Positions 28,064 to 36,886 of a stretch of 64,000 nucleotides of DNA are shown piece after piece. The notes below the pieces were generated by a model. It was not told where the DNA came from. It saw only the letters and a list, made by a program, of their open reading frames with translations, and made no database searches. The translations under genes were made by a program, and so were the position numbers. The first letter of the stretch is position 1; every line of letters starts with the position of its first letter. The stretch spans positions 1 through 64,000 of the forward strand of contig NZ_VLLA01000019.1 in NCBI RefSeq assembly GCF_007830635.1. Reading direction: 5' to 3'. This stretch comes from Bradyrhizobium huanghuaihaiense. Lineage in GTDB: Bacteria > Pseudomonadota > Alphaproteobacteria > Rhizobiales > Xanthobacteraceae.

Positions 28064-30088
28064 TCAGGTCGCCTCGGGCAGCCACACCGTGAATGTACTC
28101 CCGGAACCGACGCGGCTCTCCGCCGTGATCTGTCCGCCCTGGCGCTTGATGAGCGTCTGGCTGATGGAGAGGCCCAGCCCGGTGCCCTGCCGCCGTTTCG
28201 TCGTGTAGAAGGGATCGAAGATCTTCTCGACCACCTCGGTGCTCATGCCGATGCCGGTGTCGGCGACCTCGATGGCGACGCCTTGATGACCGTCGCGCTC
28301 GGCATCGAAGGCGCGGAGCGTCAGGGTTCCGCCATCCGGCATGGCGTGGATCGCATTGACGATCAGATTGACCAGCACCTGCTGCAGCTCATTGCGGTTC
28401 ATCAGCACCAGCCGGCTGGCGCGGTCGTCCCTGAGGACGGCGATATCGGTCTTGTTCAGGAGATGCTGCACCAGCGGCAGACAGTCCGAAATGATGCTTG
28501 CCGGCGCATGGCGCTCAACATAGCCGGCATATTCCTCCGGCCTTGCGAACTGCAACAGCTTGGTCACGATCTGGCTGATGCGGTGAATCTGCTCGTCGAG
28601 CAGGCGGAACTCGACCTTCGCCTTGTCGGCATCGGGCCCGAACACGCTGCGGATGACGTCGAGATTGCCCTGCATCACCGCGATCGGATTGTTGATCTCG
28701 TGTGCGACACCCGCGGTGATCTCGCCGATCGCAGCCAGCTTCTCCGACATGATGAGCTGCTTGGTGGTTGTCTCGAGCTTGAGATTGGCGTGCTCGAGGT
28801 CCCGGGTCCGCTCCCGCACGCGGACGTTCAGTTCCTCGTTCCATTCCCGGAGCTGCCGGTCACGTTCCTGGATCTGGTCGAGCAGGCTGTCGAGATGAAC
28901 CGCGACGCGGCCGATCTCGTCACCCGAGACAGGCATCTTGGTGCGGGCGGAGAGGTTCCCCCGCTCCACCTCGCCAATCGTCGCGGTGACGCGCTCCAGC
29001 GGCATGAAGATCGAGCTCGCCCAGCGCAGAAAGATCGGGACGGTCGCGGCCGTGATCGCGATGAACGCCGCGATGACGATCACCAACGTCTGGTATTTGG
29101 CTTCGCTGAAAGGCTTTTCCAGAAAGCCGACATAGAGCATGCCGACGCGCTTGCCATAACTGTCGACCAGCGGCTCGTAGGCGGAGATGTACCAGTCATT
29201 GACCACAAAGGCACTGTCGAGCCAGGTGCGTCCCTCGCCCAGCACGGCCGAGCGTACCGCAGCCGAAACGCGCGTGCCGAGCGCGCGCCGTCCCTCGAAC
29301 AGGCGGACGTTGGTCGAGATCCGCACGTCCTCCAGGAACAGCGTCGCGGTGCCCTGGCTGCCCTCCGGCAGGCTCGCCGCGCGATAGACGAGGCCGTTGA
29401 TCGTGTCGATGAATTCGAGATTCTGGTTGAGCAGCGTGCCGCCGACCAGCGCCGCGGCGCCGCCGTCGGGCAGCATCGCGCGGCTCGCCGCATGCACGAC
29501 CATGCCGCGCGTCTCCGTGCTGCGGTCGGTCGGCACCGCGTTCGGCGTCGGCACGAGGTCCAGGCGCGCGCGCTCGGCCAGGGTCGGCGAGATCGCGGCG
29601 AGCTCGTCATTGGAAAAAATGTCGATGCCCGTCGCCGGAACCTGACCCGACAGCGCCGACATGATGATCGGCCAGTCATTTCTCGGCTGATGCTGCAACG
29701 GCGGCGATGAGGCCAGGATGTCGCCGCGGCCGTTGGTCAGATACAGGAAGTCGAGACCGATTTCCTTGCGAGTCTCGTCGAGCAGATCGCGCAGGGAGCC
29801 GCGCGCATCCGGCGCCAGCACCTCGTGGAAGCGGGCCGACAGGCCGAGCGCCCGGAGCTGGACGCCGGTCTTTTCAAGGATGCGGGCGAGATATTGGTGG
29901 GCGATGGTGAGATCGCCGTTCACCTTGGAGATCAAGGTCGCGTCGAATTTTGCGTTCCAGCGATAGATCGCAACGCCAAGCAAGAGCGGCAGGATGACCA
30001 GCATCGGCAACAACGCGATCGCGAGCAGCCGGAAGCGCACGGAGCGTCCCCGCACGGGCTCGTCGCTGCGACCGGCCGCATCAGACAT
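28064..30088 (-). CDS. sensor histidine kinase with periplasmic Cache-like domain
   Basis: The 674-residue kinase has a first membrane segment (residues 18-42), a periplasmic sensing domain of about 270 residues that looks like a Cache fold, a second membrane segment (LVIVIAAFIAITAATVPIFL), a HAMP linker (FMPLERVTATIGEVERGNLS), a short coiled coil, and a kinase core. The phospho-accepting His is in GVAHEINNPIAVMQ, the N-box in NELQQVLVNLIVNAIHAM, and the G-boxes in VADTGIGMS and GTGLGLSIS. It overlaps the response regulator gene by eight bases (ATGTCTGA), so the two are translationally coupled. The ligand is probably a small carboxylate such as formate or oxalate, judged from the neighbouring transporter. 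Confidence 0.93.
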   Translation of the reverse strand: MSDAAGRSDEPVRGRSVRFRLLAIALLPMLVILPLLLGVAIYRWNAKFDATLISKVNGDLTIAHQYLARILEKTGVQLRALGLSARFHEVLAPDARGSLRDLLDETRKEIGLDFLYLTNGRGDILASSPPLQHQPRNDWPIIMSALSGQVPATGIDIFSNDELAAISPTLAERARLDLVPTPNAVPTDRSTETRGMVVHAASRAMLPDGGAAALVGGTLLNQNLEFIDTINGLVYRAASLPEGSQGTATLFLEDVRISTNVRLFEGRRALGTRVSAAVRSAVLGEGRTWLDSAFVVNDWYISAYEPLVDSYGKRVGMLYVGFLEKPFSEAKYQTLVIVIAAFIAITAATVPIFLRWASSIFMPLERVTATIGEVERGNLSARTKMPVSGDEIGRVAVHLDSLLDQIQERDRQLREWNEELNVRVRERTRDLEHANLKLETTTKQLIMSEKLAAIGEITAGVAHEINNPIAVMQGNLDVIRSVFGPDADKAKVEFRLLDEQIHRISQIVTKLLQFARPEEYAGYVERHAPASIISDCLPLVQHLLNKTDIAVLRDDRASRLVLMNRNELQQVLVNLIVNAIHAMPDGGTLTLRAFDAERDGHQGVAIEVADTGIGMSTEVVEKIFDPFYTTKRRQGTGLGLSISQTLIKRQGGQITAESRVGSGSTFTVWLPEAT

Positions 30089-31568
30089 CCCACAACGCGC
30101 ATTTGCGGTCGATGGTCTTGCGCGAGATACCGAGCCGCCGCGCCGCCTCCTCGCGATTGCCATTGACCTCTTTCAAGACGCCGAGGATGTGACGGCGCTC
30201 GAGCTCCGCGAGACTGTCGGCGGGCGCCGACTGGCCGTCGTTGCGGGGACCGGCGAAGTCGTCAGGGAAAGCGCCGAGAATCAGTGTGCGCTCGATCAAA
30301 TTGCGCAGCTCGCGCACATTGCCTGGCCAGTCATAGCTTGCGAGCGCCGCACGCACCGAAGCGTCGATCGGGACCGGCGGCATGCCGAGCTGGGTCGACA
30401 GCTTGCTCATGAAGATGGCGGCGAGCTCCTGCACGTCGTCGCCGCGATCCCTCAGGAGCGGCAGGTGGATCTGCATCACGTTGAGGCGGTAGAACAGATC
30501 GGCTCGAAAGCGGCCCTTCTCGACCTCCTTCTGAAGCTCGGCATTGGTTGCGAAGATGAAACGCAGGTCGACCGGAACCTCGCGCTCGGAGCCGACGGGG
30601 CGGACGCGGCGGTCCTCGAGCACGCGGAGCAGCTTGCTCTGCATCGGCAGCGGCAGCTCGCCAATCTCGTCGAGGAACAGCGTGCCGCCATGCGCATACA
30701 GGAACAGGCCTTCGCGCCCGGAATCGGCGCCGGTAAAGGCGCCCTTGATGTGTCCGAACAGCTCTGCCTCGATCATCTCGGGCGGGATCGCCGCGCAATT
30801 CACGGGCACGAAGGGCTTGTCGGCGCGGTCGGACAGCGAGTGGATCGAGCGCGCTGCGACTTCCTTGCCGGTGCCGGATTCGCCGGTCAGGAGAACCGAG
30901 GTCGGCAGGCGCGCAACGCGTGCGATGGTCTCACGCACGCGCAGCGTCGGCGCCGACTGTCCGATCAGGTTGTCGCGCAGGAAGGTGCGGTCGGACGAGG
31001 CGCGCAAAGCGTACCGCAGGACATAGTTCTCGCGCTGGAGGCGGACACGGTCGAGGCATCGCGCCACCGCGTTGAGGATCTGGTTGGAGCGGAACGGCTT
31101 GAGCACGAAATCGGCCGCGCCGGCGCGCAGGGCCTGGATCGCGGTGTCGAGGTCGGCATAGGCGGTGATCAGGATCGCGTCGGCGAAAAAGCCGACAGCG
31201 CGCTGCTCTGCGAGCCAATCGACGCCATTCTTGCCCGGCATGATGTTGTCGAGAATGACGACGTCGTAGCGGTTGGAATCGAGCTTGCGCGAGGCCTGAT
31301 CCGTGTCGGCCGCCTCGTCCACCAGCTTGCAGCGCGGCGCAAGCGTGCGCGACAGGAAATTGCGCATGCCCGGCTCATCGTCGACGATCAGGATGGAGGC
31401 CTGCGCCAGTGCACTGAACTCGGGACCTGTGGCCGTCTTGCCGAGCTTGACGGCAGGCTCGCGGGCCGCCGCGGAACCTGCAGCTGCGCTTGCCTTCGAT
31501 GTTGAGAGATTCATGCCCGACGTCTTAGGTTTGAGATCATCCACCGCAACAACCGGGCCTTTTCGCAT
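30081..31568 (-). CDS. sigma-54-dependent response regulator (NtrC family)
   Basis: This 495-residue regulator has a receiver domain from about residue 58 (ILIVDDEPGMRNFL, phosphoacceptor Asp in VVILDNIMPG, ITAYAD, FVLKPF), an AAA+ domain with Walker A GESGTGKE, the sigma-54 contact loop GAFTGA, Walker B GTLFLDEIGEL, and a C-terminal Fis-type helix-turn-helix (NREEAARRLGISRKTIDRK). It would be phosphorylated by the coupled kinase and activate sigma-54 promoters, most likely the one before the OFA transporter. The extra N-terminus is low-complexity. The start is uncertain: ATG 31568 has GGAG ten bases upstream, and ATG 31514 is the main alternative. Confidence 0.92.
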   Translation of the reverse strand: MRKGPVVAVDDLKPKTSGMNLSTSKASAAAGSAAAREPAVKLGKTATGPEFSALAQASILIVDDEPGMRNFLSRTLAPRCKLVDEAADTDQASRKLDSNRYDVVILDNIMPGKNGVDWLAEQRAVGFFADAILITAYADLDTAIQALRAGAADFVLKPFRSNQILNAVARCLDRVRLQRENYVLRYALRASSDRTFLRDNLIGQSAPTLRVRETIARVARLPTSVLLTGESGTGKEVAARSIHSLSDRADKPFVPVNCAAIPPEMIEAELFGHIKGAFTGADSGREGLFLYAHGGTLFLDEIGELPLPMQSKLLRVLEDRRVRPVGSEREVPVDLRFIFATNAELQKEVEKGRFRADLFYRLNVMQIHLPLLRDRGDDVQELAAIFMSKLSTQLGMPPVPIDASVRAALASYDWPGNVRELRNLIERTLILGAFPDDFAGPRNDGQSAPADSLAELERRHILGVLKEVNGNREEAARRLGISRKTIDRKCALWDV

Positions 31569-31640
31569 TGCAGCGAAGCTCCGGCCGTTCCCCAGGGCGC
31601 GCAGCATAGTCAAGCGTTGCAGCCGTGAACATTCGCCTTT

Positions 31641-31874
31641 CTACGGGCCGTCGCTCTTTTCGACCAGGAACACGATGCGCGCCTCGTTGCGCTCGGTGAT
31701 CTCGACCTTGTCGCCGGTCTCGCGGATCAGGTTGGGGATGTCGATCACCGAGAGGGGATCGGTGCAGTGGACCTCGAGCTGGTCCCCTGCCTTGAGCGGC
31801 TTGAGCGCCTTGCGGGTCTTGAGGGCCGGTAGCGGGCATTTCAGCCCGGTGAGATCGAGAGTCGTCCTGGTCAT
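31641..31874 (-). CDS. tusA: TusA-family sulfurtransferase
   Basis: The 77-residue protein has the TusA/SirA fold and the persulfide-carrying Cys in DLTGLKCPLPALKTRKAL (CPxP motif). TusA-like proteins relay sulfur from cysteine desulfurases to tRNA thiolation and to molybdenum cofactor enzymes. It lies between the sigma-54 activator gene and moeA on the same strand, close to mobB, mobA and fdhD. A role in sulfuration for Mo/W cofactor or the FdhD step is therefore plausible here, though this paralogue may also serve general sulfur relay. Confidence 0.9.
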   Translation of the reverse strand: MTRTTLDLTGLKCPLPALKTRKALKPLKAGDQLEVHCTDPLSVIDIPNLIRETGDKVEITERNEARIVFLVEKSDGP

Positions 31875-31917
31875 CGCGGCAACATGGCGGGGCGGGCCGG
31901 CGGCGTCAACGCGGACA

Positions 31918-33174
31918 TCAGATCAGGCCGGCGTAGGGCAGGAAGCCGACGCTCTGCCCGGGCTCGACGCCCGTGACGGCTTCACCGAGCTCGACCAGGC
32001 CGTCGGTCTCGACCAGCGACGACAGCAGTCCGGCGCCCTCGCGCGGGAACTTGGTTACCTCGAGCGCACCGTCCTGCCCCTTGCGGAGGAAGACGCGGAC
32101 ATATTCGCGCCGGCCTTCCTTCTTCCTGTAGGTAAACGCAGCCCGCACCGGGATCGGCACCAGCGGCTCCGGGAGGGCACCCGCCAGCGCCAGGACCGTC
32201 GGCCGCACCACATGGACGAAGGTGACGAAGCTCGCGACGGGATTGCCGGGCAGGCCAATCAGCGGCGTGCCGCCGATGATGCCCATCGCCACGGGACGGC
32301 CCGGCTTGATCGCCATCCGCCACAGCACCAGCGAGCCGACGCTCTCGACCGCCGCCTTGACGTGGTCCTCCTCGCCGGTCGAGACGCCGCCGGTGGTGAG
32401 AATCAAATCATGCGCGCCTGCTACCTCCTTCAGGCCGCTCGCAAGCGACGTTCGCTCGTCGCGCAAAATGCCGAGATCGCTGACCTCGCAACCGAGCCGG
32501 CGCAGCATTGCCATCAGCATGAAGCGATTTGAATCGAACAGCTGCGAGGTCGCGCGCGGCTCGCCCGGCGAAGCCAGCTCGTCGCCGGTCGAGAACACCG
32601 CGACACGGATGCGCCTGACCACATCGAGCCTGACAAGGCCGAACGCCGCGGCAAGCGCGATATGCTGCGGCCGCAAGCGCTGGCCGGCGCGCAGCGCAAC
32701 CTGTCCCTTCGGAATGTCCTCGCCGGCGGGGCGGACATTCGCGCCCGGCTTCAGCCCCGGCGGCAGCACGATCCGGCCGGAATCGTCGATGCGGACATCC
32801 TCCTGCATGAAGACGGTTTCGGCGCCCAGTGGCATCGGCGCGCCCGTGAAGATTCGCGCGGTGTGGCCGGGCTTGATCGGTGCCTGCGCAAGACCACCGG
32901 CCTGGATGCGGCCATGAAGCGGGAATGCCTGCTCCGCAGCTTGCGGAAGGTCGGCGTTGCGCACGGCATAACCGTCGACCGCAGAGTTGGTGAACGGCGG
33001 CAGCGGCAAGGGCGCTGCAATATCGCGCGCCAGCACGCGCCCGTCCGCATCGACGAGCGCCACGGTTTCCAGATCGACAATCGCGTTGACGCGCGCCGTG
33101 ATCAGGCCAACGGCCTCGTCGACCGACATCATCGGTCCGCCGAAGGCAAAGCAATCGTCCGATAGTTGCGCCAT
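31918..33174 (-). CDS. moeA: molybdopterin molybdenumtransferase MoeA
   Basis: MoeA inserts molybdate into adenylated molybdopterin. The 418-residue protein has the domain order of the family with all key motifs: PFTNSAVDGYAVR near residue 60, PKGQVALRAGQRL, VAVFSTGDELASPGE, the MPT-AMP pocket TTGGVSTGEEDHVK, and LPGNPVASFVTF. It differs from the two other MoeA-like proteins further right, being the most canonical one. It starts nine bases after the mobB stop on the same strand. It would serve the formate dehydrogenase and other Mo enzymes. Confidence 0.95.
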   Translation of the reverse strand: MAQLSDDCFAFGGPMMSVDEAVGLITARVNAIVDLETVALVDADGRVLARDIAAPLPLPPFTNSAVDGYAVRNADLPQAAEQAFPLHGRIQAGGLAQAPIKPGHTARIFTGAPMPLGAETVFMQEDVRIDDSGRIVLPPGLKPGANVRPAGEDIPKGQVALRAGQRLRPQHIALAAAFGLVRLDVVRRIRVAVFSTGDELASPGEPRATSQLFDSNRFMLMAMLRRLGCEVSDLGILRDERTSLASGLKEVAGAHDLILTTGGVSTGEEDHVKAAVESVGSLVLWRMAIKPGRPVAMGIIGGTPLIGLPGNPVASFVTFVHVVRPTVLALAGALPEPLVPIPVRAAFTYRKKEGRREYVRVFLRKGQDGALEVTKFPREGAGLLSSLVETDGLVELGEAVTGVEPGQSVGFLPYAGLI

Positions 33175-33183
33175 GGTGCCTCG

Positions 33184-33711
33184 TCAGCGTGTCGCGGCGC
33201 TTCTTGCCACCGCTTCCTCGACCGGCATCGCCGCACGCAGCAGCAGCGCGGCCACAGCGGGGATATCATCGAGATGGACGGTCGGCAGCCGGGTTTCAAT
33301 GGCGGTGTCGGTCGCGATGCCGGCAATCCCGGGATCGTCGGGAAACAGCAGCGGCTTGCCATTGGCGGCGCGGTGCACCTCGATCTTGCGATGCGGCTCG
33401 CGCTTGAATCCCTCGACCACGACGAGATCGACGGCGGAGAGCTTGCTCAATAATTCCGGCAGCCGCGGCTCCGCCGCGCCGCGCAATTCATGCATCAAGG
33501 CCCAGCGGTTCGACGAGGCCACCAGCACCTCGGCCGCGCCCGCCTCGCGATGCCGCCAGGAATCCTTGCCGGGCACGTCGACATCGAACTGGTGATGCGC
33601 ATGCTTGATGACGGAGACGCGCAGGCCTTGCGCGTTGAAATGCGGGATCAGCCGCGTCAACAGCGTGGTCTTTCCCGCACCGCTCCAGCCTGCAAGGCCG
33701 ATGACTTTCAT
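33184..33711 (-). CDS. mobB: molybdopterin-guanine dinucleotide biosynthesis adapter MobB
   Basis: MobB is a GTP-binding helper of MobA in making the guanine dinucleotide form of the cofactor. The 175-residue protein starts with MKVIGLAGWSGAGKTTLLTR (P-loop), continues with VSVIKHAHHQFDVDVPGKDS, and has VVVEGFKREPHRKIEV. It is followed by moeA in the same operon. ATG 33711 is the start because the P-loop strand begins there. On its upstream side lies an interspersed repeat, then fdhD and mobA in the other direction. Confidence 0.95.
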   Translation of the reverse strand: MKVIGLAGWSGAGKTTLLTRLIPHFNAQGLRVSVIKHAHHQFDVDVPGKDSWRHREAGAAEVLVASSNRWALMHELRGAAEPRLPELLSKLSAVDLVVVEGFKREPHRKIEVHRAANGKPLLFPDDPGIAGIATDTAIETRLPTVHLDDIPAVAALLLRAAMPVEEAVARSAATR

Positions 33712-33765
33712 AATCCTTCGATCTCCGCCAACGGCTCGCCAGCCGATGGAACCACAGCCTCTCCC

Positions 33766-33846
33766 CGTCATTGCGAGCGCAGCGAAGCAATCCAGACTGT
33801 CTCCGCGGATGCATTTCTGGATTGCTTCGCTCCGCTCGCAATGACG
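33766..33846. repeat. palindromic interspersed repeat, copy 2
   Basis: CGTCATTGCGAGCG at 33766-33779 is inverted as CGCTCGCAATGACG at 33833-33846, with inner arms AGCGAAGCAATCCAG and CTGGATTGCTTCGC. It is the same element as at 20652-20739, with a different loop. It lies in the divergent promoter region between mobB and fdhD. Confidence 0.85.
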
Positions 33847-33919
33847 AGCGGAGGCATTTCACCCATTCCCAGCCATGCTTATATCGGCTTGAGCGGAATG
33901 TCATGCTAACGTCGCGGCC

Positions 33920-34810
33920 ATGATGAAGATCGACAAAGCCCCGGTGCCCCTGATCGTCCCCAATCCGGACGACCCGCGCCTGACCCAGAGCGTGGCCGGC
34001 ACCGACCAGACCGGCGCCAGGGTCGAGATCAAGGTGCCGATGGAGCGGCCGCTGACGCTCTACCTGAACGCCCAGGAGATCGTCACCATGATGACGATCG
34101 GCGACTATCCGGAATATCTGGCGCTCGGCTACCTGCTGAACCAGAACATGCTGAAATATAATGACGTGGTCACCGAGGTCGAATACGACGACGATCTCCA
34201 GGTGGTGGTGGTGCGCACCGAGCACCACACCAATTTCGAGGCCAAGCTGAAGAAGCGCACGCAGACCTCGGGCTGCGCGCAAGGTACCGCCTTCGGCGAT
34301 CTGCTCGAAGCCGTTGAGAGCGTCGCGCTGCCGAAGGCGGAGCTGCGCACCTCCTGGCTCTACCAGATGACGCAGACCATCAACACCATGCCCTCGCTGT
34401 ACCTCGAGGCCGGCGCGATCCACGGCTGCGTGCTGTGCAAGGAGGGCACGCCGCTCTGCTACACCGAGGACGTCGGCCGGCACAACGCCGTCGACAAGAT
34501 CGCCGGCTGGATCTACCGCCACGGCGTCGACCCCTCCGACAAGATCCTCTACACCACCGGGCGGCTCACCTCGGAGATGGTGATCAAGACCGTGCGGATG
34601 GGCATTCCGATCCTGGTGTCGCGCTCCGGCTTCACCGCCTGGGGCGTCGATCTCGCAAGGCAGGTCGGGCTGACGCTGGTCGGACGCACGCGCGGAAAGC
34701 GCTTCATCGCGCTCGCGGGCGAGGAGCGCATCGTCTACGACCAGAACCTCGCTTACGTCGAGGAGGAATCGGCGAAACACAAGCGCAAGGGTGAAGGTGG
34801 TGACGACTGA
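33920..34810 (+). CDS. fdhD: formate dehydrogenase accessory sulfurtransferase FdhD
   Basis: FdhD carries sulfur from IscS to the Mo (or W) of formate dehydrogenase, which makes the cofactor active. The 296-residue protein has the family core: [35 protein letters not shown], the loop [14 protein letters not shown] with one Cys, [20 protein letters not shown] with more Cys, [13 protein letters not shown], and the C-terminal [18 protein letters not shown]. The usual CxxC of E. coli is replaced by the single Cys of SGCAQG. It overlaps mobA by 20 bases. Together with the two-subunit enzyme 10 kb away it completes a local formate oxidation set. Confidence 0.95.
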   Translation: MMKIDKAPVPLIVPNPDDPRLTQSVAGTDQTGARVEIKVPMERPLTLYLNAQEIVTMMTIGDYPEYLALGYLLNQNMLKYNDVVTEVEYDDDLQVVVVRTEHHTNFEAKLKKRTQTSGCAQGTAFGDLLEAVESVALPKAELRTSWLYQMTQTINTMPSLYLEAGAIHGCVLCKEGTPLCYTEDVGRHNAVDKIAGWIYRHGVDPSDKILYTTGRLTSEMVIKTVRMGIPILVSRSGFTAWGVDLARQVGLTLVGRTRGKRFIALAGEERIVYDQNLAYVEEESAKHKRKGEGGDD

Positions 34811-35447
34811 AATTCCCGCCACGAGTGTTCCGCCGGCCGTTGGCGTGCTGCTCGCCGGTGGCCTCGCGCGGCGCATGGGCGGTGGCGACAAGCCCATGCG
34901 CACGATCGGCGGCCGCACCATTTTGGAGCGCGTGATCGCGCGCCTGAAACCTCAATGCAGCGGGCTGATCCTCAACGCGAACGGCGATCCCGCGCGTTTC
35001 GCAACCTTCGGCCTGCAGGTCGTCGCCGACGACGTGCCCGGCTATCCCGGGCCGCTGGCCGGGATCCTCGCCGCACTCGACTGGACGGCGGCGAACCGGC
35101 CGGAGGTCGCATGGGTGCTCAGCGCCGCCGGCGACTGCCCGTTCCTGCCGCGCGATCTGGTCGCACGCCTGCACGAAGCCCGAAGCCGAGAGAACGCGCA
35201 GCTCGTGGTCGCCGCTTCAGGCGAGCAGTCGCATCCGGTGATCGGCTTGTGGCGTGTTGCCTTGCGCGACGAGCTGCGTCACGCATTGGTCGTCGAGGAC
35301 CTCCGCAAGATCGATCGCTGGACCGCGCGCTATCCGCTCGCGACGGTGACCTGGCCGGCCGAGCCGCTCGATCCGTTCTTCAACGCCAACACGGTCGAGG
35401 ACATCGCCGAGGCCGAACGGCTGGCGGCGCTGGATGACACGTCCTAG
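34791..35447 (+). CDS. mobA: molybdenum cofactor guanylyltransferase MobA
   Basis: MobA attaches GMP to Mo-molybdopterin, making the guanine dinucleotide needed by formate dehydrogenase. The 218-residue protein starts its Rossmann-like fold with [19 protein letters not shown] (GTP-binding LAGGxxxRMGGxDK), then LNANGD, and [13 protein letters not shown] with the metal Asp, ending in [12 protein letters not shown]. The start is GTG 34791, inside the end of fdhD, so both genes are coupled. No gene follows directly; a small hypothetical frame begins 79 bases later. Confidence 0.94.
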   Translation: MKVVTTEIPATSVPPAVGVLLAGGLARRMGGGDKPMRTIGGRTILERVIARLKPQCSGLILNANGDPARFATFGLQVVADDVPGYPGPLAGILAALDWTAANRPEVAWVLSAAGDCPFLPRDLVARLHEARSRENAQLVVAASGEQSHPVIGLWRVALRDELRHALVVEDLRKIDRWTARYPLATVTWPAEPLDPFFNANTVEDIAEAERLAALDDTS

Positions 35448-35526
35448 GGCTCTGCTTTGAGTCCATGGCCGTGAACCGGACCGCGCACAGGGACGACCAA
35501 TGATGGGTACGTTGCCCGGATGAGCC

Positions 35527-35748
35527 ATGGCCGTCTCTCTCTTGGAAGTCATATTCGACGTTGTCGATTTCGCCATCGATGTTTCGGAAACGATCGATCG
35601 CACGAAACGGCTGAGCAAGCCTGACATCGTCGAGGTGCCGCCGGACCCGAAGCCGCTGTCGCCTGCCGCGCAGCGTGCACTTGCCGAAGCCGAGGAACGT
35701 GAGCGCCAACGCGATCAGGCCGCCAGCGGCACCGACCAGGCGTCGTAG
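35527..35748 (+). CDS. small hypothetical protein
   Basis: I do not recognise this 73-residue protein. The first 35 residues look like an amphipathic or membrane-associated helix (MAVSLLEVIFDVVDFAIDVS), the second half is charged and helical with many Ala, Glu and Arg residues. No good ribosome site is visible before ATG 35527. Its last 34 bases overlap the 3' end of the frameshifted monooxygenase on the other strand. Codon use is in line with real genes of the window, so it may be expressed, but this is not certain. Confidence 0.5.
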   Translation: MAVSLLEVIFDVVDFAIDVSETIDRTKRLSKPDIVEVPPDPKPLSPAAQRALAEAEERERQRDQAASGTDQAS

Positions 35749-36844
35749 CCGTAGACCCAGCTCGTATCGGTCCTGTCCTTCAGCCAGATGTTGGCGCGCG
35801 AGGTTCCTGCACCCGCGTGGTCCGCCCTTTCCGCGTCGCCTCGAAGCGGCGGAATGCGTCGGCAACACCGTCGCGATCGACACCGGCGAGACAGCGTGAA
35901 AGAACGGCCGCGTCCTCGATCGCCATGGCCGCGCCCTGCGCCATATAGGGCGTCATGGGATGGCAGGCATCGCCGAGCAGCGTGACCTTGCCGTCGGCCC
36001 AGCGATCGAGCGCCTCGCGGTCCATGATCGCCCATTTGTGCACGTCGGGGCACGCCGCGAGCACCTGACCGACCTGCGGGTGGAAGCCTTCGAAGGAGGC
36101 ACGCAGATCGCGCACGTCGCCCTTCGCCGACCATGACTCGATGCGGAAATCCGGCTCGGGCTGGCTGGTGACGAGATAGACCTCGCTACGATCCGGCTTG
36201 ACGTAGTAGATCACGATGTGGCGGTCCTCGCCCCACCACTTCGTGCAGTCGTCGATCTTCTTCCCTCCGAGCAGAGCGGCCGGATAGGTGGTGCGGTAGG
36301 CGATGCGACCGGTAAACCTGGCCGGCGCGGTGTCGAACAGGATGTCGCGCACCGTCGAATGCACGCCGTCCGCGCCGACCACGGCATCGGCAACGGCGCT
36401 GGTGTCGTCCGCAAAGGTCAGCCGGACGCCATCCCCGGTGTCATCCAGACCGGCCAGCTTGTGGCTCAGCCTCACGACTTCGCGCGGCACCACGCTCGCG
36501 AGTGCCGCGTGCAGATCGCCGCGATGAGCCAGCAGATAGGGCGCGCCGAACTTCTCTTCCGCGCTCTCACCAAAAATCATGTCGAACTTGATGTCGCCGC
36601 TCTTCCAGTCGCGATTGTTCCAGGACCGCGGATAGAAGGAGTGCTCGCGCATCCGCGCCTCGAGCCCGAGCGCGCGCAGCACCTTCATGGCGTTACAGCC
36701 GATCTGGATGCCGGTGCCGATGCGGGCGAATTTGGAGGCCTGCTCGTAGATCATGACGTTGACACCGGCGCGTCTCAGCGCCGCGGCGGTCGCAAGCCCG
36801 CCCATGCCGGCACCGACGATCGCAACCGAAAGCGGCCTTGCCAT
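35715..36844 (-). pseudogene. FAD-dependent monooxygenase (NicC-like), frameshifted
   Basis: The protein is a flavin aromatic hydroxylase resembling 6-hydroxynicotinate 3-monooxygenase: SVAIVGAGMGGLATAAALRR for FAD, IGTGIQIGCNAMKVLRALGL, VGADGVHSTVRD, CTKWWGEDRHIVIYYVK and LLGDACHPMTPYMAQGAAMA. The frame that carries this ends early at 35780 with nonsense (RVQEPRAPTSG). A second frame continues the family C-terminus, TSRANIWLKDRTDTSWVYGY, to a stop at 35715. One missing base at about 35804-35809 explains both; with it restored the protein has about 376 residues, near the 382 of NicC. ATG 36844 has a GGGGG ribosome site. It is either a recent null mutation or a sequence error. Confidence 0.82.
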
Positions 36845-36886
36845 CGCGTCCCCCACCCTGTCGCGCGGCTTGCATGCCGCGTCGAT

